Of a stretch of 36,074 bases of DNA, positions 15,250 through 22,522 are shown piece after piece. The position numbers and the translations under genes were made by a program. Every line of letters begins with the position of its first letter. Position 1 is the first letter of the stretch. Source of the stretch: CAYMEK01 sp964389305 (GTDB lineage Bacteria; Spirochaetota; Spirochaetia; SZUA-6; DRHE01); the NCBI GenBank assembly GCA_964389305.1, contig CAYMEK010000046.1, forward strand, positions 1 through 36,074, in the 5' to 3' direction. Below the pieces are notes generated by a model, which saw nothing but the letters and a program-made list of their open reading frames with translations, did no database searches and was not told the DNA's origin.

Positions 15250-15525
15250 ATGGAGAAATCGCGGATTTCGGATTCCCGGCAGTGCTGCAGTGTGGAAGCC
15301 GTAGTCACGGTCGATTCGCGCGGCCAGGTGGTACTGCCGAAACAGCTACGTTCACTGGCGGGCATCCGAACGGGTGACAAACTGGCGGTGGTGAGCATGC
15401 GCGGCGGTGGGTGCGTATGCTGCCTCTCGTTGATCAAGGTGGAAGAGCTTGCCGGAACGGTACGGGAGATCCTCGGCCCCGTGGCCCGCGAGATCGCCGG
15501 TCAGGAGGGCGAACGTGAAAGGTGA
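15250..15525 (+). CDS. AbrB/SpoVT-fold Cys-rich protein (HgcAB-associated/HgcC-like family)
   Basis: 91 residues. The core VEAVVTVDSRGQVVLPKQLR, followed by GIRTGDKLAVVS, is the swapped-hairpin AbrB/MazE DNA-binding fold. Five cysteines stand out: C12-C13 before the core, and C55, C57, C58 after it (GGCVCCLSLIK). I recognise the pattern as the family often named HgcAB-associated protein because members occur beside mercury-methylation genes; others sit beside arsM, as here. hgcA and hgcB are not in this window. AAGGA precedes ATG 15250. Its 3' end overlaps the arsM start by 11 bases, so the two are co-transcribed. A thiol-based metal or arsenic sensor role is a reasonable inference, unproven. 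Confidence 0.8.
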   Translation: MEKSRISDSRQCCSVEAVVTVDSRGQVVLPKQLRSLAGIRTGDKLAVVSMRGGGCVCCLSLIKVEELAGTVREILGPVAREIAGQEGERER

Positions 15526-16324
15526 TGTACGAAGGGAAGTCAGGCGGCGGTACGCCCGCAGCGCCGGGCCGGATGCCGGGGCGGTTGCGGGCTGTACTTG
15601 CTGCGGAGGCCCGCATAGTTGTCAGAGCGAGCGACTGGGCTATTCGCGGGAGGAGCTTTCCTCGATCCCGGCGGAATCGGATCTGGGACTGGGGTGCGGG
15701 AACCCTACCGCTCTCGGGGAGATTCAGCCCGGCGAAACGGTTGTGGATCTCGGTTCCGGTGGAGGTATCGATTGCTTTCTCGCCGCCGGCAGGGTCGGTC
15801 CCTCCGGAAAGGTGATCGGGGTGGACATGACTGCGGAGATGATCGACTGGGCGCGCAGCGCTGCACTGAAAGGGGCTTACGGAAACGTGGAGTTCCGGCT
15901 CGGGGAGATCGAGAACCTCCCAGTGGCGGACGCTACTGCGGATGTGGTGGTCTCCAACTGTGTCATCAACCTCTCCCAGGACAAAGCGAGGGTGTTCCGG
16001 GAAGCCTTCCGGGTTCTGAAGCCAGGCGGGAGGATGATGATTTCCGACATAGTGCTCAGAGAGGAGCTTCCTGAGAAGCTCAGGGCCAACGTCGCGCTGT
16101 GGACAGGATGCATATCCGGGGCGTTGCTGGAGGACGAGTATCTGCGGCTGATACGTGAAGCAGGTTTCTCCTCGGTCAGCGTGGCGGGCGAAAAGAGCGC
16201 AGGGGAGATGTTCGGACCCGAGCAGGCTGCTTCCTTGCTCAAGGAATTTCCCGAGCTATCCCCGGAGGAGCTGAAGCGCCTGGGCGGCGTGATCTGGAGC
16301 ATCCAGGTCAAAGCCTCGAAGTAA
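15515..16324 (+). CDS. arsM: Arsenite S-adenosylmethionine methyltransferase
   Basis: 269 residues from GTG 15515, which has AGGAGGG at the correct distance; a longer frame from 15449 is only the antecedent of an overlapping ORF. Seen: an N-terminal Cys cluster (C27, C29, C30, C36 in CTCCGGPHSC), C61 in LGCGNP, SAM motif I VVDLGSGGGIDCF (76-88), C149 in SNCVINLS and C199 in TGCISGA. The last three match the catalytic and As(III)-binding cysteines of known ArsM enzymes. It methylates As(III), giving volatile or less retained organoarsenicals, in the cytoplasm. It overlaps the AbrB-like gene by 11 bases. No arsR, arsB or arsC is nearby. Confidence 0.93.
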   Translation: MKGDVRREVRRRYARSAGPDAGAVAGCTCCGGPHSCQSERLGYSREELSSIPAESDLGLGCGNPTALGEIQPGETVVDLGSGGGIDCFLAAGRVGPSGKVIGVDMTAEMIDWARSAALKGAYGNVEFRLGEIENLPVADATADVVVSNCVINLSQDKARVFREAFRVLKPGGRMMISDIVLREELPEKLRANVALWTGCISGALLEDEYLRLIREAGFSSVSVAGEKSAGEMFGPEQAASLLKEFPELSPEELKRLGGVIWSIQVKASK

Positions 16325-16600
16325 AGAAGCCGGGCAGGAGTAGTGCCCACAGGACGAGTCTCAATTGCCAGATATCTCAGTCGATCGGGGATACACTGAG
16401 ACTCGATATGACGGCGGGCGTACCAGGCCGCCGCTTTTCCGATCAGGTGGGCGGAAGGGACCTTGAAAGCCTTCCCCTGGATTCGTGCCAGCGCGACCCG
16501 GCGGTGGCCAACCACCGATTTTCGCTGTTGTACCTCCAACAAGGCTGTCGGCACTATCTTCGGTCGTCGGATGCGGGATCTGCGACGGATTCGCAGACAG
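16325..16600. other. Intergenic region after arsM, no gene recognised
   Basis: About 275 bases between arsM and the ferritin-like promoter. The minus strand is open in two frames but neither product resembles a family I know. A 9-base inverted repeat, CGAGTCTCA (16355-16363) with its complement at 16397-16405, encloses a 33-base loop. It could be a hairpin at the end of the arsM transcript, though no U-tract follows. Confidence 0.4.
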
Positions 16601-16629
16601 TTGCTGCGAGCCCGTATGGCTGGTATACT
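16601..16629 (+). promoter_or_regulatory. Promoter of the ferritin-like gene
   Basis: -35 TTGCTG (16601-16606), a 17-base spacer, and extended -10 TGGTATACT (hexamer 16624-16629). This gives a start near 16636 and a short leader containing AAGGAGGAG before ATG 16653. Confidence 0.65.
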
Positions 16630-16652
16630 CAGCTGCGAAGGAGGAGCAGCGT

Positions 16653-17105
16653 ATGTCACACCTGAGCGCAGATGTTCTGTCGCAGGCCATTGAAAGCGAG
16701 ATTCACGCCCGGGAGCTCTACCGGAGTCTGAGTGAAAAGATCACTTTAGAAGACGGAAAGGACAGGATGGTGAAACTGTCCGCTGAAGAAGAGCAGCACC
16801 GGGAGATTCTTTGCGACCTGTACAAGAGGCTTTTCAAGAAAGACTATGAGCCCGCTCCGGGCGCTCCCAGCGGGCCAGATTTTGCACTACTGCAGGCCAG
16901 TACCTATGAGTATACCGACCTGTTCGAGGTGATCAGGCTGGCCATCGGGGCGGAGGCGGAGGCGGCGGCCTTTTACACGCAGCAGCTTGCCCCGGTCTCG
17001 GATCCAGCCGAAGTCAAGATGCTGAAATACCTTGTTCGGTTCGAAAAGTCTCACCAGAGAAAGCTGGAGAAAGAGCTTCGCCGCCTGACCAGGAAATATT
17101 CCTAG
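16653..17105 (+). CDS. Ferritin-like diiron (rubrerythrin-family) protein
   Basis: 150 residues predicted as a four-helix bundle. Ligand-type motifs are visible: Glu in ESEIHARELY, ExxH in EEEQHREIL, Glu in GAEAEAAAFY and ExxH in FEKSHQRKL. There is no C-terminal rubredoxin domain, so it is a stand-alone erythrin-like protein. Relatives take part in peroxide reduction or iron handling in anaerobes. The start is set by AAGGAGGAG before ATG 16653; the longer frame from 16485 would run through the promoter. It is convergent with archease. The nearby superoxide dismutase, flavodoxin-like and arsM genes make an oxidative/metal stress role plausible. Confidence 0.82.
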   Translation: MSHLSADVLSQAIESEIHARELYRSLSEKITLEDGKDRMVKLSAEEEQHREILCDLYKRLFKKDYEPAPGAPSGPDFALLQASTYEYTDLFEVIRLAIGAEAEAAAFYTQQLAPVSDPAEVKMLKYLVRFEKSHQRKLEKELRRLTRKYS

Positions 17106-17143
17106 ACACGGAAGGGATTCGACGTTGCGGCCGCCCGAACGCT

Positions 17144-17581
17144 CTAGATGTCCAGGACCACCGTAGCCCGCCATCCTTTTTCGTCTTCTTGCACCTGGAA
17201 CATGTGTAAGGTGACCGCCTTGACGTCCACCTGTTGGGCGTGCCTGCGAGGATCGAGCTTCTCCCCCCGCAGCTCTGCTGCGAGCAGGAAATCACCACCA
17301 TCCTCCTCTTTCCTGATTTCCAGCCGGCCGCTTCGCAGCAGTAGCTGTTCGGCATCCTTGAAATAGATCAGCTCTTGCAGGTATTGGAAGAGAAGCAGGT
17401 CCATATCTCTGTCCCGCAGGACGATCCTCTTGGTTACCTTGTTAGCGATGCTGTTGATATCTTCCACCATGACATTCATGGTGGCGTCCGCGGCGGCGGC
17501 AAACAGCTCTTCGGGGGTGGCCCCTTCGGCCTCAAAGGCCACGTCGGCGATAGAGATTTCTTCGAGGTATCGGTACGCCAC
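17144..17581 (-). CDS. Archease family protein
   Basis: 145 residues matching archease: an N-terminal YRYLEEISIADVAFEAEGAT with the conserved Asp13, a middle LLLFQYLQELIYFKDAE (the family's WLNELLYLFD region), and a C-terminal LDPRRHAQQVDVKAVTLH, then WRATVVLDI. Archease activates the RNA ligase RtcB by promoting its guanylylation with bound metal. The start is GTG 17581 with an AGGGGGG site. No rtcB is in the window, so the partner must be elsewhere or the gene acts alone. The conserved N-terminal His seen in many members (HTAD) is Ser/Ile here, so metal binding may differ. Confidence 0.88.
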   Translation of the reverse strand: MAYRYLEEISIADVAFEAEGATPEELFAAAADATMNVMVEDINSIANKVTKRIVLRDRDMDLLLFQYLQELIYFKDAEQLLLRSGRLEIRKEEDGGDFLLAAELRGEKLDPRRHAQQVDVKAVTLHMFQVQEDEKGWRATVVLDI

Positions 17582-17879
17582 GAGCCCCCCTGCCGAAGCT
17601 CACGTTTGTATAGGCAGCCTGGACGGCTGCCCTTCCGCCGCCCGGCTTCCCGACAGCCGAGGTTGTTTCCCGGCTCTCAGGATCGCATGTCCGCTGAAAG
17701 GGTATCGAATCGCTGCCTGAGAGTCTACGAGGCAAACGACCGCTGCCGGATCGAGTTTAACTCATCGTCAGCCGGCGCAATGCGCGAACTTCAGCGGACC
17801 CGCTTCTCCGGTTCAGGCCACCCGGTTCGTGGAGGACAGCCTTGGCCGAGTTTGGCCGGGTGGAAAGACGCTTGAGCCT
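17582..17879. other. Intergenic region between archease and superoxide dismutase, no gene seen
   Basis: About 300 bases of high-GC sequence upstream of archease and downstream of the dismutase stop. No open frame has a ribosome binding site or family resemblance, and I found no convincing promoter for archease in it. The sod transcript could read through into archease. Confidence 0.4.
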
Positions 17880-18494
17880 TTACCTCGAAGCCGCCTCCAG
17901 ATTTGCGCTCACCTGGGGCCAATTGACGACGGCCCAAAAAGCTGCGATGTACTCCGGCCGCCTGTTTTGGTACTTGAGGTAATAGGCATGCTCCCAGACA
18001 TCGAGGCCGAGGAGTGGAACCCGCCCCGTCATAAGGGGGTTGTCCTGGTTCGGTGTGCTGGCGATGCTCAGGGTCCCGTTGGAGTCGAGAACGAGCCAAG
18101 CCCAACCGCTGCCGAAGATGCCGGCGGCCGTCGAGCTGAATCGCTCCTTGAACTCTTCGAAGCTGCCGAAGCTCTTCTCGATATTTCGAGCCAGTGCCCC
18201 GTTCGGCTTGCCGCCGCTATCAGGAGCAAGCGTTTTCCAGAAAAGGCTGTGGTTGTAGTGCCCGCCACCGTTGTTGCGCACCGCCGTACGAATCTCCGCT
18301 GGAACGGTCTCCAGATCCCGGAGGAGCTGCTCGATTGATTTGTTCTGCAGAGGAGGAGACTTCTCCAGGGCGGCGTTCAGCTTGGCCACGTAACCGCCGT
18401 GGTGCTTGTCGTGGTGTATCTCCATGGTCCGGGCGTCTATATAGGGTTCAAGCGCGTCAAACTCATAAGGCAAATCGGGTAAGGAAAAAGGCAT
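17880..18494 (-). CDS. sodA: Superoxide dismutase, Mn/Fe type
   Basis: 204 residues. Metal ligands H27 (EIHHDKHH), H82 (GGGHYNHSLFW), D165 and H169 (DVWEHAYYLKYQNRRPEY). The Gln in PNQDNPL (about 150) and GIFGSGWAWLVLD follow the manganese-type pattern, though a cambialistic enzyme cannot be excluded. It dismutates superoxide in the cytoplasm; no signal peptide is present. ATG 18494 is chosen because AAGGAGG lies just upstream, and the 20-residue extension to 18554 runs over the promoter. A palindrome in the promoter suggests control by a Fur/PerR-family regulator. Confidence 0.95.
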   Translation of the reverse strand: MPFSLPDLPYEFDALEPYIDARTMEIHHDKHHGGYVAKLNAALEKSPPLQNKSIEQLLRDLETVPAEIRTAVRNNGGGHYNHSLFWKTLAPDSGGKPNGALARNIEKSFGSFEEFKERFSSTAAGIFGSGWAWLVLDSNGTLSIASTPNQDNPLMTGRVPLLGLDVWEHAYYLKYQNRRPEYIAAFWAVVNWPQVSANLEAASR

Positions 18495-18526
18495 CGTGAA
18501 CCTCCTTGATGTTTCTTTAGTTATAA

Positions 18527-18554
18527 ATATTACTATAATAGTAATATAAGTCAA
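18527..18554 (-). promoter_or_regulatory. sod promoter with Fur/PerR-like palindrome
   Basis: On the minus strand: -35 TTGACT (18549-18554), a 16-base spacer and -10 TAATAT (18527-18532). A perfect palindrome, ATATTACTAT-A-ATAGTAATAT (18527-18547), fills the spacer and -10. Its inner 7-1-7 core TTACTATAATAGTAA agrees with the PerR box pattern at about 10 of 14 positions. The regulator gene is not in the window. Confidence 0.65.
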
Positions 18555-18692
18555 TATTGGTTCCCCTCGGTCTAAGGTGGATGTTGGCTGAAGCGTGAAA
18601 ATTGAATATCTTCTACTGCTAAGGGAAGATTGCGATATAAGGCTGCGGTGTGCTAAGGTAGCAGGAGAAGGTGGTGGGAGGCAGGAGTCACC

Positions 18693-19193
18693 ATGTCCGC
18701 TTCGATACTTGTAGCATATGCAACAAAGTATGGCTCAACCCAGGAAGTCGCCAATGCGGTCGCGATGACGCTACGCGAGCGCGGACAGGAGGTGGATATT
18801 CAGCCTGCACGGGCAGTACGGACCCTTACAGGCAATAGCGCCGTCGTTCTGGGCGCGCCCCTCTACATGTTCCGCTGGCACAAGGATGCGCTCCATTTCC
18901 TATCGCGGCACCGTAAGGCGCTCATGGAGCGGCCGGTGGGAATCTTCGCCCTCGGCCCGTTTCATGACGAGGAGAAGGAGCGACGGGAAGCGCGCGCGCA
19001 GCTCGATAAAGAGCTTGCGAAGTTCCCCTGGCTTTCCCCAGTGGCGGTCGAGATATTCGGCGGCAAGTATGACCCGGCAAAGCTGCGGTTCCCCTTAAAT
19101 CTTCTTCCGGCCCTCAAACAGATGGCGGCAAGCGATATACGAGATTGGACGGCTATCGGCCGCTGGGCAAGCGACTTGATCGCGAAACTCTAG
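18693..19193 (+). CDS. Flavodoxin-domain protein (HemG-like)
   Basis: 166 residues. The N-terminus ILVAYATKYGSTQEVANAVA is the FMN phosphate-binding loop of flavodoxins, followed by VVLGAPLYMFRWHKDALHFL and FALGPFHDEEKE. The size and pattern resemble menaquinone-dependent protoporphyrinogen oxidase (HemG) and related cytoplasmic flavodoxin-domain proteins, but no other haem genes are near. GGCAGGAG precedes ATG 18693. The gene is divergent from sod and likely monocistronic. An electron-transfer function is well supported; the specific partner is unknown. Confidence 0.8.
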   Translation: MSASILVAYATKYGSTQEVANAVAMTLRERGQEVDIQPARAVRTLTGNSAVVLGAPLYMFRWHKDALHFLSRHRKALMERPVGIFALGPFHDEEKERREARAQLDKELAKFPWLSPVAVEIFGGKYDPAKLRFPLNLLPALKQMAASDIRDWTAIGRWASDLIAKL

Positions 19194-19376
19194 TCCGCCT
19201 GACACAGTAAGTACCTATATTTCTTGTCGTCGGCCGGGGTCTCCAGCACGTCCCGGTGCTCCACCGCTTTACTGTTTCCCTCACTCGCATCGCGCCACTG
19301 ACTGCCTGCCTATCTCTCCTGGCCGCGGCGAGCAATCTTCTGTATATTTTATGCATTAGATTTCAAGGGGAGATAC

Positions 19377-20354
19377 ATGAAAAAGCGAGCACTCGGTTGG
19401 ACAGAGCTGTCCCTGACGCGTATCGGGCTGGGTACCTGGGCCCAGGGGGGAGGAGGCTGGCGTTACGCCTGGGGGCCGCAGGACGACCGTGATTCCATAT
19501 CGGCCATCCACCGGGCTCTAGAGAAGGGCATAAACTGGATCGACACCGCCCCGATCTACGGCCTGGGCCACGCCGAGGAGGTCGTGGGCTCCGCGCTCAG
19601 GACGATTCCCCGCAGCGAACGGCCCCTGATCGCTACGAAGTGCGGCCGTGATTGGGACGCCGAGGGAAGCCCGCAGCCCAATCTGAAGCGGGACCGCGTC
19701 CGCCGGGAGATCGAAGACAGCCTGCGCCGTCTGGGGGTGGAGGTCATCGATCTGTACCAGATCCACTGGCCACAGCCCGAAGAGGACATCGAAGAAGCCT
19801 GGAGTGAGATTGCCGCAGCGGTCACTGCGGGTAAGATCCGCTACGCCGGAGTCAGCAACTTCAGCGTCGCTCAGATGGAGCGCCTGCGGGCGATTCATCC
19901 TGTGGCGTCGCTGCAGCCCCCGTACAGCCTGCTGCGGCGGGAGACCGAAGAGGAGCTGTTCCCCTACTGCTCCGAGCACCGAATCGGAGTGATCGTCTAC
20001 AGCCCGATGCAGAAGGGAATGCTGACCGGAACCTTCAGCGCCGAGCGAGTCCGCAACCTGGCCGAGGATGACCACCGACGCCAGGATCCGTTGTTCCAGG
20101 AGCCGCAGCTTACCGCGACCCTGCGGATGGTGGAGGAGCTGTCCGCCCTGGCCGGACAGGAAGGCCTTACCACCGCCCAGCTAGCCCTGGGATGGGTGCT
20201 GCGCCGCCGCGAAGTCACCGCCGCGATCGTCGGCGCCAGGAAGCCATCTCAGATCGAGGAGACCGCGGCGGCCGGGGATCTCGAGCTGGGCGGAGACGTG
20301 CTGCAAGCGATCGACGAGCTGTTGCGGCGTTGGCAGGGGGCGCACAGGAGCTGA
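19377..20354 (+). CDS. Aldo/keto reductase
   Basis: 325 residues, one AKR barrel. Catalytic tetrad D56, Y61 (DTAPIYGLGHAEEVVG), K88 (ATKCG) and H130 (LYQIHWPQ). The C-terminal NADPH-binding region reads VGARKPSQIEETAAA. Similar enzymes reduce sugar or small aldehydes, or oxidise sugars. It lacks the Fe-S extension of the AKR at 8984. GGGGAGA precedes ATG 19377. A terminator at 20377-20405 follows, so it is probably its own unit. It converges on the SDR pair. The substrate cannot be told from sequence. Confidence 0.88.
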   Translation: MKKRALGWTELSLTRIGLGTWAQGGGGWRYAWGPQDDRDSISAIHRALEKGINWIDTAPIYGLGHAEEVVGSALRTIPRSERPLIATKCGRDWDAEGSPQPNLKRDRVRREIEDSLRRLGVEVIDLYQIHWPQPEEDIEEAWSEIAAAVTAGKIRYAGVSNFSVAQMERLRAIHPVASLQPPYSLLRRETEEELFPYCSEHRIGVIVYSPMQKGMLTGTFSAERVRNLAEDDHRRQDPLFQEPQLTATLRMVEELSALAGQEGLTTAQLALGWVLRRREVTAAIVGARKPSQIEETAAAGDLELGGDVLQAIDELLRRWQGAHRS

Positions 20355-20376
20355 GTCCGACAGCGGCCGCGTTCCG

Positions 20377-20405
20377 GCCCCTCACTTTGCCTGCGAGGGG
20401 CTTTT
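20377..20405 (+). terminator. Rho-independent terminator after the aldo/keto reductase
   Basis: A 7-base G+C-rich stem (GCCCCTC with GAGGGGC) around an 11-base loop, followed directly by TTTT. It ends at the stop codon of the converging SDR gene, 22 bases after the aldo/keto reductase stop. Confidence 0.7.
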
Positions 20406-21223
20406 CAGACCTCCATCCCGTACCTGTGCACCTTGAACGTTGGGTAGATCGCGATCTGGGGTATGGTCACCGAGGGATCCCGCGTGGCCACAAAGAGAAC
20501 GATCTCGGCCACGTTCTCCACGTCTATGCAGCTCTGATGAATGCCCTCTTTTATCTCTCTCTCGTCGAGCCATCCCTCTAGATAAGCAGGCAGCTCTTTG
20601 TCGTACAGTCCCTGGTCGATTATCTCGGTCATAGGGGTCTTCACGTGGGATGGATTCACTACCGTGACATTGATGTTTTTAGCCATCCCCTCCCTGAGCA
20701 GGTTCTTGCTCAGACCCATCATGCCGTGCTTCGAGGCCCGGTAGGGACTGTGCCCCGGCCCGGAGGCCAGCCTGGCGGAGGTGGAGCCCATGTTGATGAT
20801 TTTTCCGCCGCCCTGTCTCTCCATGATTCGAAAAGCCTCCCGGCAGCACAGGAACACTGCGGTAAGATTCGGATTGATGGTCTTTTCCCATTCCTCGAGA
20901 CTCACCTCCGTGATCGGAGGGGACAGCGAGTCTCTGCCCGCGCTGTTCACCAGGATGTCTATCCTGCCGAACTCTTCCATGACCCCTTGAAACAGGCTCA
21001 GTACCTGCGATTCCACCGCCACGTCGGCGCTCACGCCCCTGCACACCCGGCCGCTGCCTGCAATCTCCCCGACGACCCGCCCCAGACGTTTCTCATCGAT
21101 GTCAACCAACACGACCTTGCAGGCATTGGCGGCGAAGAGCCTGCCGACCGCTTCTCCGATTCCCGAGGCGCCGCCCGTCACGACGGCGACTTTTCCCTCC
21201 AACGCCTTATCCTTACTATCCAT
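20405..21223 (-). CDS. Short-chain dehydrogenase/reductase
   Basis: 272 residues from ATG 21223, chosen because GGAGCGGGAG precedes it; the 42-residue extension upstream is Pro/Ala/Arg-rich and non-homologous. Cofactor motif GGASGIG (17-23), D41 after the second strand (LVDID, suggesting NAD preference), NSAG (93-96), a Ser in NMGSTSA (147-149), and Y161-x3-K165. The C-terminus ends in VTIPQIAIYPTFKVHRYG, a tail shared by one group of SDRs active on alcohols or keto acids. Second gene of a two-gene SDR unit (46-base gap). Substrate unknown. Confidence 0.88.
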   Translation of the reverse strand: MDSKDKALEGKVAVVTGGASGIGEAVGRLFAANACKVVLVDIDEKRLGRVVGEIAGSGRVCRGVSADVAVESQVLSLFQGVMEEFGRIDILVNSAGRDSLSPPITEVSLEEWEKTINPNLTAVFLCCREAFRIMERQGGGKIINMGSTSARLASGPGHSPYRASKHGMMGLSKNLLREGMAKNINVTVVNPSHVKTPMTEIIDQGLYDKELPAYLEGWLDEREIKEGIHQSCIDVENVAEIVLFVATRDPSVTIPQIAIYPTFKVHRYGMEV

Positions 21224-21269
21224 ACTCCCGCTCCTCTCCGATCGCCGCGCTTCCAGCCCGCAGGGGCTG

Positions 21270-22058
21270 CTAAACGGCGCTGCGGATAAGCCCCCCGTCG
21301 ACCCGCAGGCAGGCGCCATTAATGCCGGAGGAAAGGGGGCTGCATACAAAGGCTGCCAGTGCTGCGATCTCCTCGGGGAGGATCAGGCGACCGATCAAAG
21401 AGGTGGGGCGGTTTTCGGCCATGAAGCGTTTCTCGGCTGAAGCATTGTCCGCACCCGGGAAGACATCCTGGATGAATTTCTCGACTCCCGCCGTCCTGGT
21501 GGAGCCGGGCAGGAGTGAGTTTACAGTGACCTGTGTGCCCTTCGTGAGCTCGGCCAAGCTGCGCGAGACGGAGAGCTGCATGAGCTTGGTGGCGCTGTAG
21601 TGCGCCATTTCCGGCGCATTGTTGATGGCCGATTCGCTGGAAATGAACAGAATCCGCCCCTCGCCGCCGTCGAGCATCTTTTTCAGGTAGTGCCTGCTCA
21701 GGCGTACCCCGCTGAGGACGTTCACCTCGAACAGATGCTGCCATTGGCCGTCGCTGGTAGTGAAGAAGTCGGATACTTCGTAGATTCCGAGGTTGTTGAC
21801 CAGGATATCGAGTTGGGGATGTTTCTCGATGGTTTTCTGGCACCCCGCGGCGCTTCCGTTGTCCGCAACGAGCCCCTCGAGCTTCGCCTCCGGGCAATCA
21901 GAGTAGATCTGCCGGCAGGCACTCTCGACTGTCTCTGCGCTCCGGCCGTTGATGACCACAGACACTCCTTCCGCGGCCAGCCGTCTGGCGATTGCGAGGC
22001 CGATACCGCCCGTTGAGGCAGTTACCAGCGCCTTCTTGCCTACAAGCTTGAGATCCAT
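21270..22058 (-). CDS. Short-chain dehydrogenase/reductase with NNLG motif
   Basis: 262 residues. Cofactor loop TASTGGIG (13-20) replaces the commoner TGxxxGIG, and NNLG (88-91) replaces NNAG. Catalytic Ser lies at 140-141 (FISSES) and Y154-x3-K158 (YSATK). The C-terminus reads GACLRVDGGLIRS. ATG 22058 follows GGGAGG at good distance. It leads a two-gene unit with the SDR at 20405. This variant is widespread among uncharacterised oxidoreductases; no substrate can be given. Confidence 0.88.
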   Translation of the reverse strand: MDLKLVGKKALVTASTGGIGLAIARRLAAEGVSVVINGRSAETVESACRQIYSDCPEAKLEGLVADNGSAAGCQKTIEKHPQLDILVNNLGIYEVSDFFTTSDGQWQHLFEVNVLSGVRLSRHYLKKMLDGGEGRILFISSESAINNAPEMAHYSATKLMQLSVSRSLAELTKGTQVTVNSLLPGSTRTAGVEKFIQDVFPGADNASAEKRFMAENRPTSLIGRLILPEEIAALAAFVCSPLSSGINGACLRVDGGLIRSAV

Positions 22059-22522
22059 GTCATACCTCCCTGTGACTGTTCCTGCTTGCCGCGGACAGCG
22101 GATTTTTCCCGCAGCCGATAAAAGCTTAGCCTACTCGGCAACAAAGCAGATTTTAGCCGAACAGAGAGAGAAAAAAAAGGCTTGTCTTTAATCCGTACGG
22201 CAGGAAACAGAGCCGACTCTGCCTCAATGGACCTTCCGGCCTCGAATCCAGTTTCGCTTAAGGCGAAACAGAGGATGTCTTTTGCGGGCCCTGGAGCGAA
22301 AGACAAGGGCGATCCTTTTCTTATAACCCGGACACTTGTCGTGGTATACTCGCCGTGTCGGTCGACATCATTTTACCAGGACGCCGGTATATCGGCCGGC
22401 TCTCGATGGATGCTGAACCAGGCGGCAGTACCCGGGCTGCCGCCAGAATCTATGGAACGCGCGCTTGTTGACAATGTGGATAGCGTGAATAGCATGGGAA
22501 GCCGGGTAAAAAGGAAAAGGAT
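22059..22522. other. Divergent intergenic region between SDR genes, with inverted repeats
   Basis: A 464-base region between divergently transcribed SDR genes, with no coding frame I can support. It holds two inverted repeats that may be operators: GTTTCGC-N5-GCGAAAC (22251-22269) and CAGAG-N4-CTCTG (22208-22221). An extended -10 TGGTATACT lies near 22340. The clearest promoter, for the rightward gene, is listed separately. I see no firm promoter for the leftward pair. Confidence 0.45.
22468..22495 (+). promoter_or_regulatory. Promoter of the rightward SDR gene
   Basis: A perfect -35 TTGACA (22468-22473), a 16-base spacer and -10 TAGCAT (22490-22495). The predicted start near 22502 leaves a 20-base leader containing AAAAGGAAAAGG before GTG 22523. 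Confidence 0.55.

Noticed and set aside
15250..16324. A mercury-methylation (hgcAB) locus
   Set aside because: Only the AbrB-like associated protein is present; no corrinoid HgcA or ferredoxin HgcB is found in the window.
16325..16690. Open minus-strand frames across the arsM-ferritin gap as a transposase remnant
   Set aside because: The Arg-rich translation matches no transposase motif I know, lacks a ribosome binding site and runs antisense into arsM.
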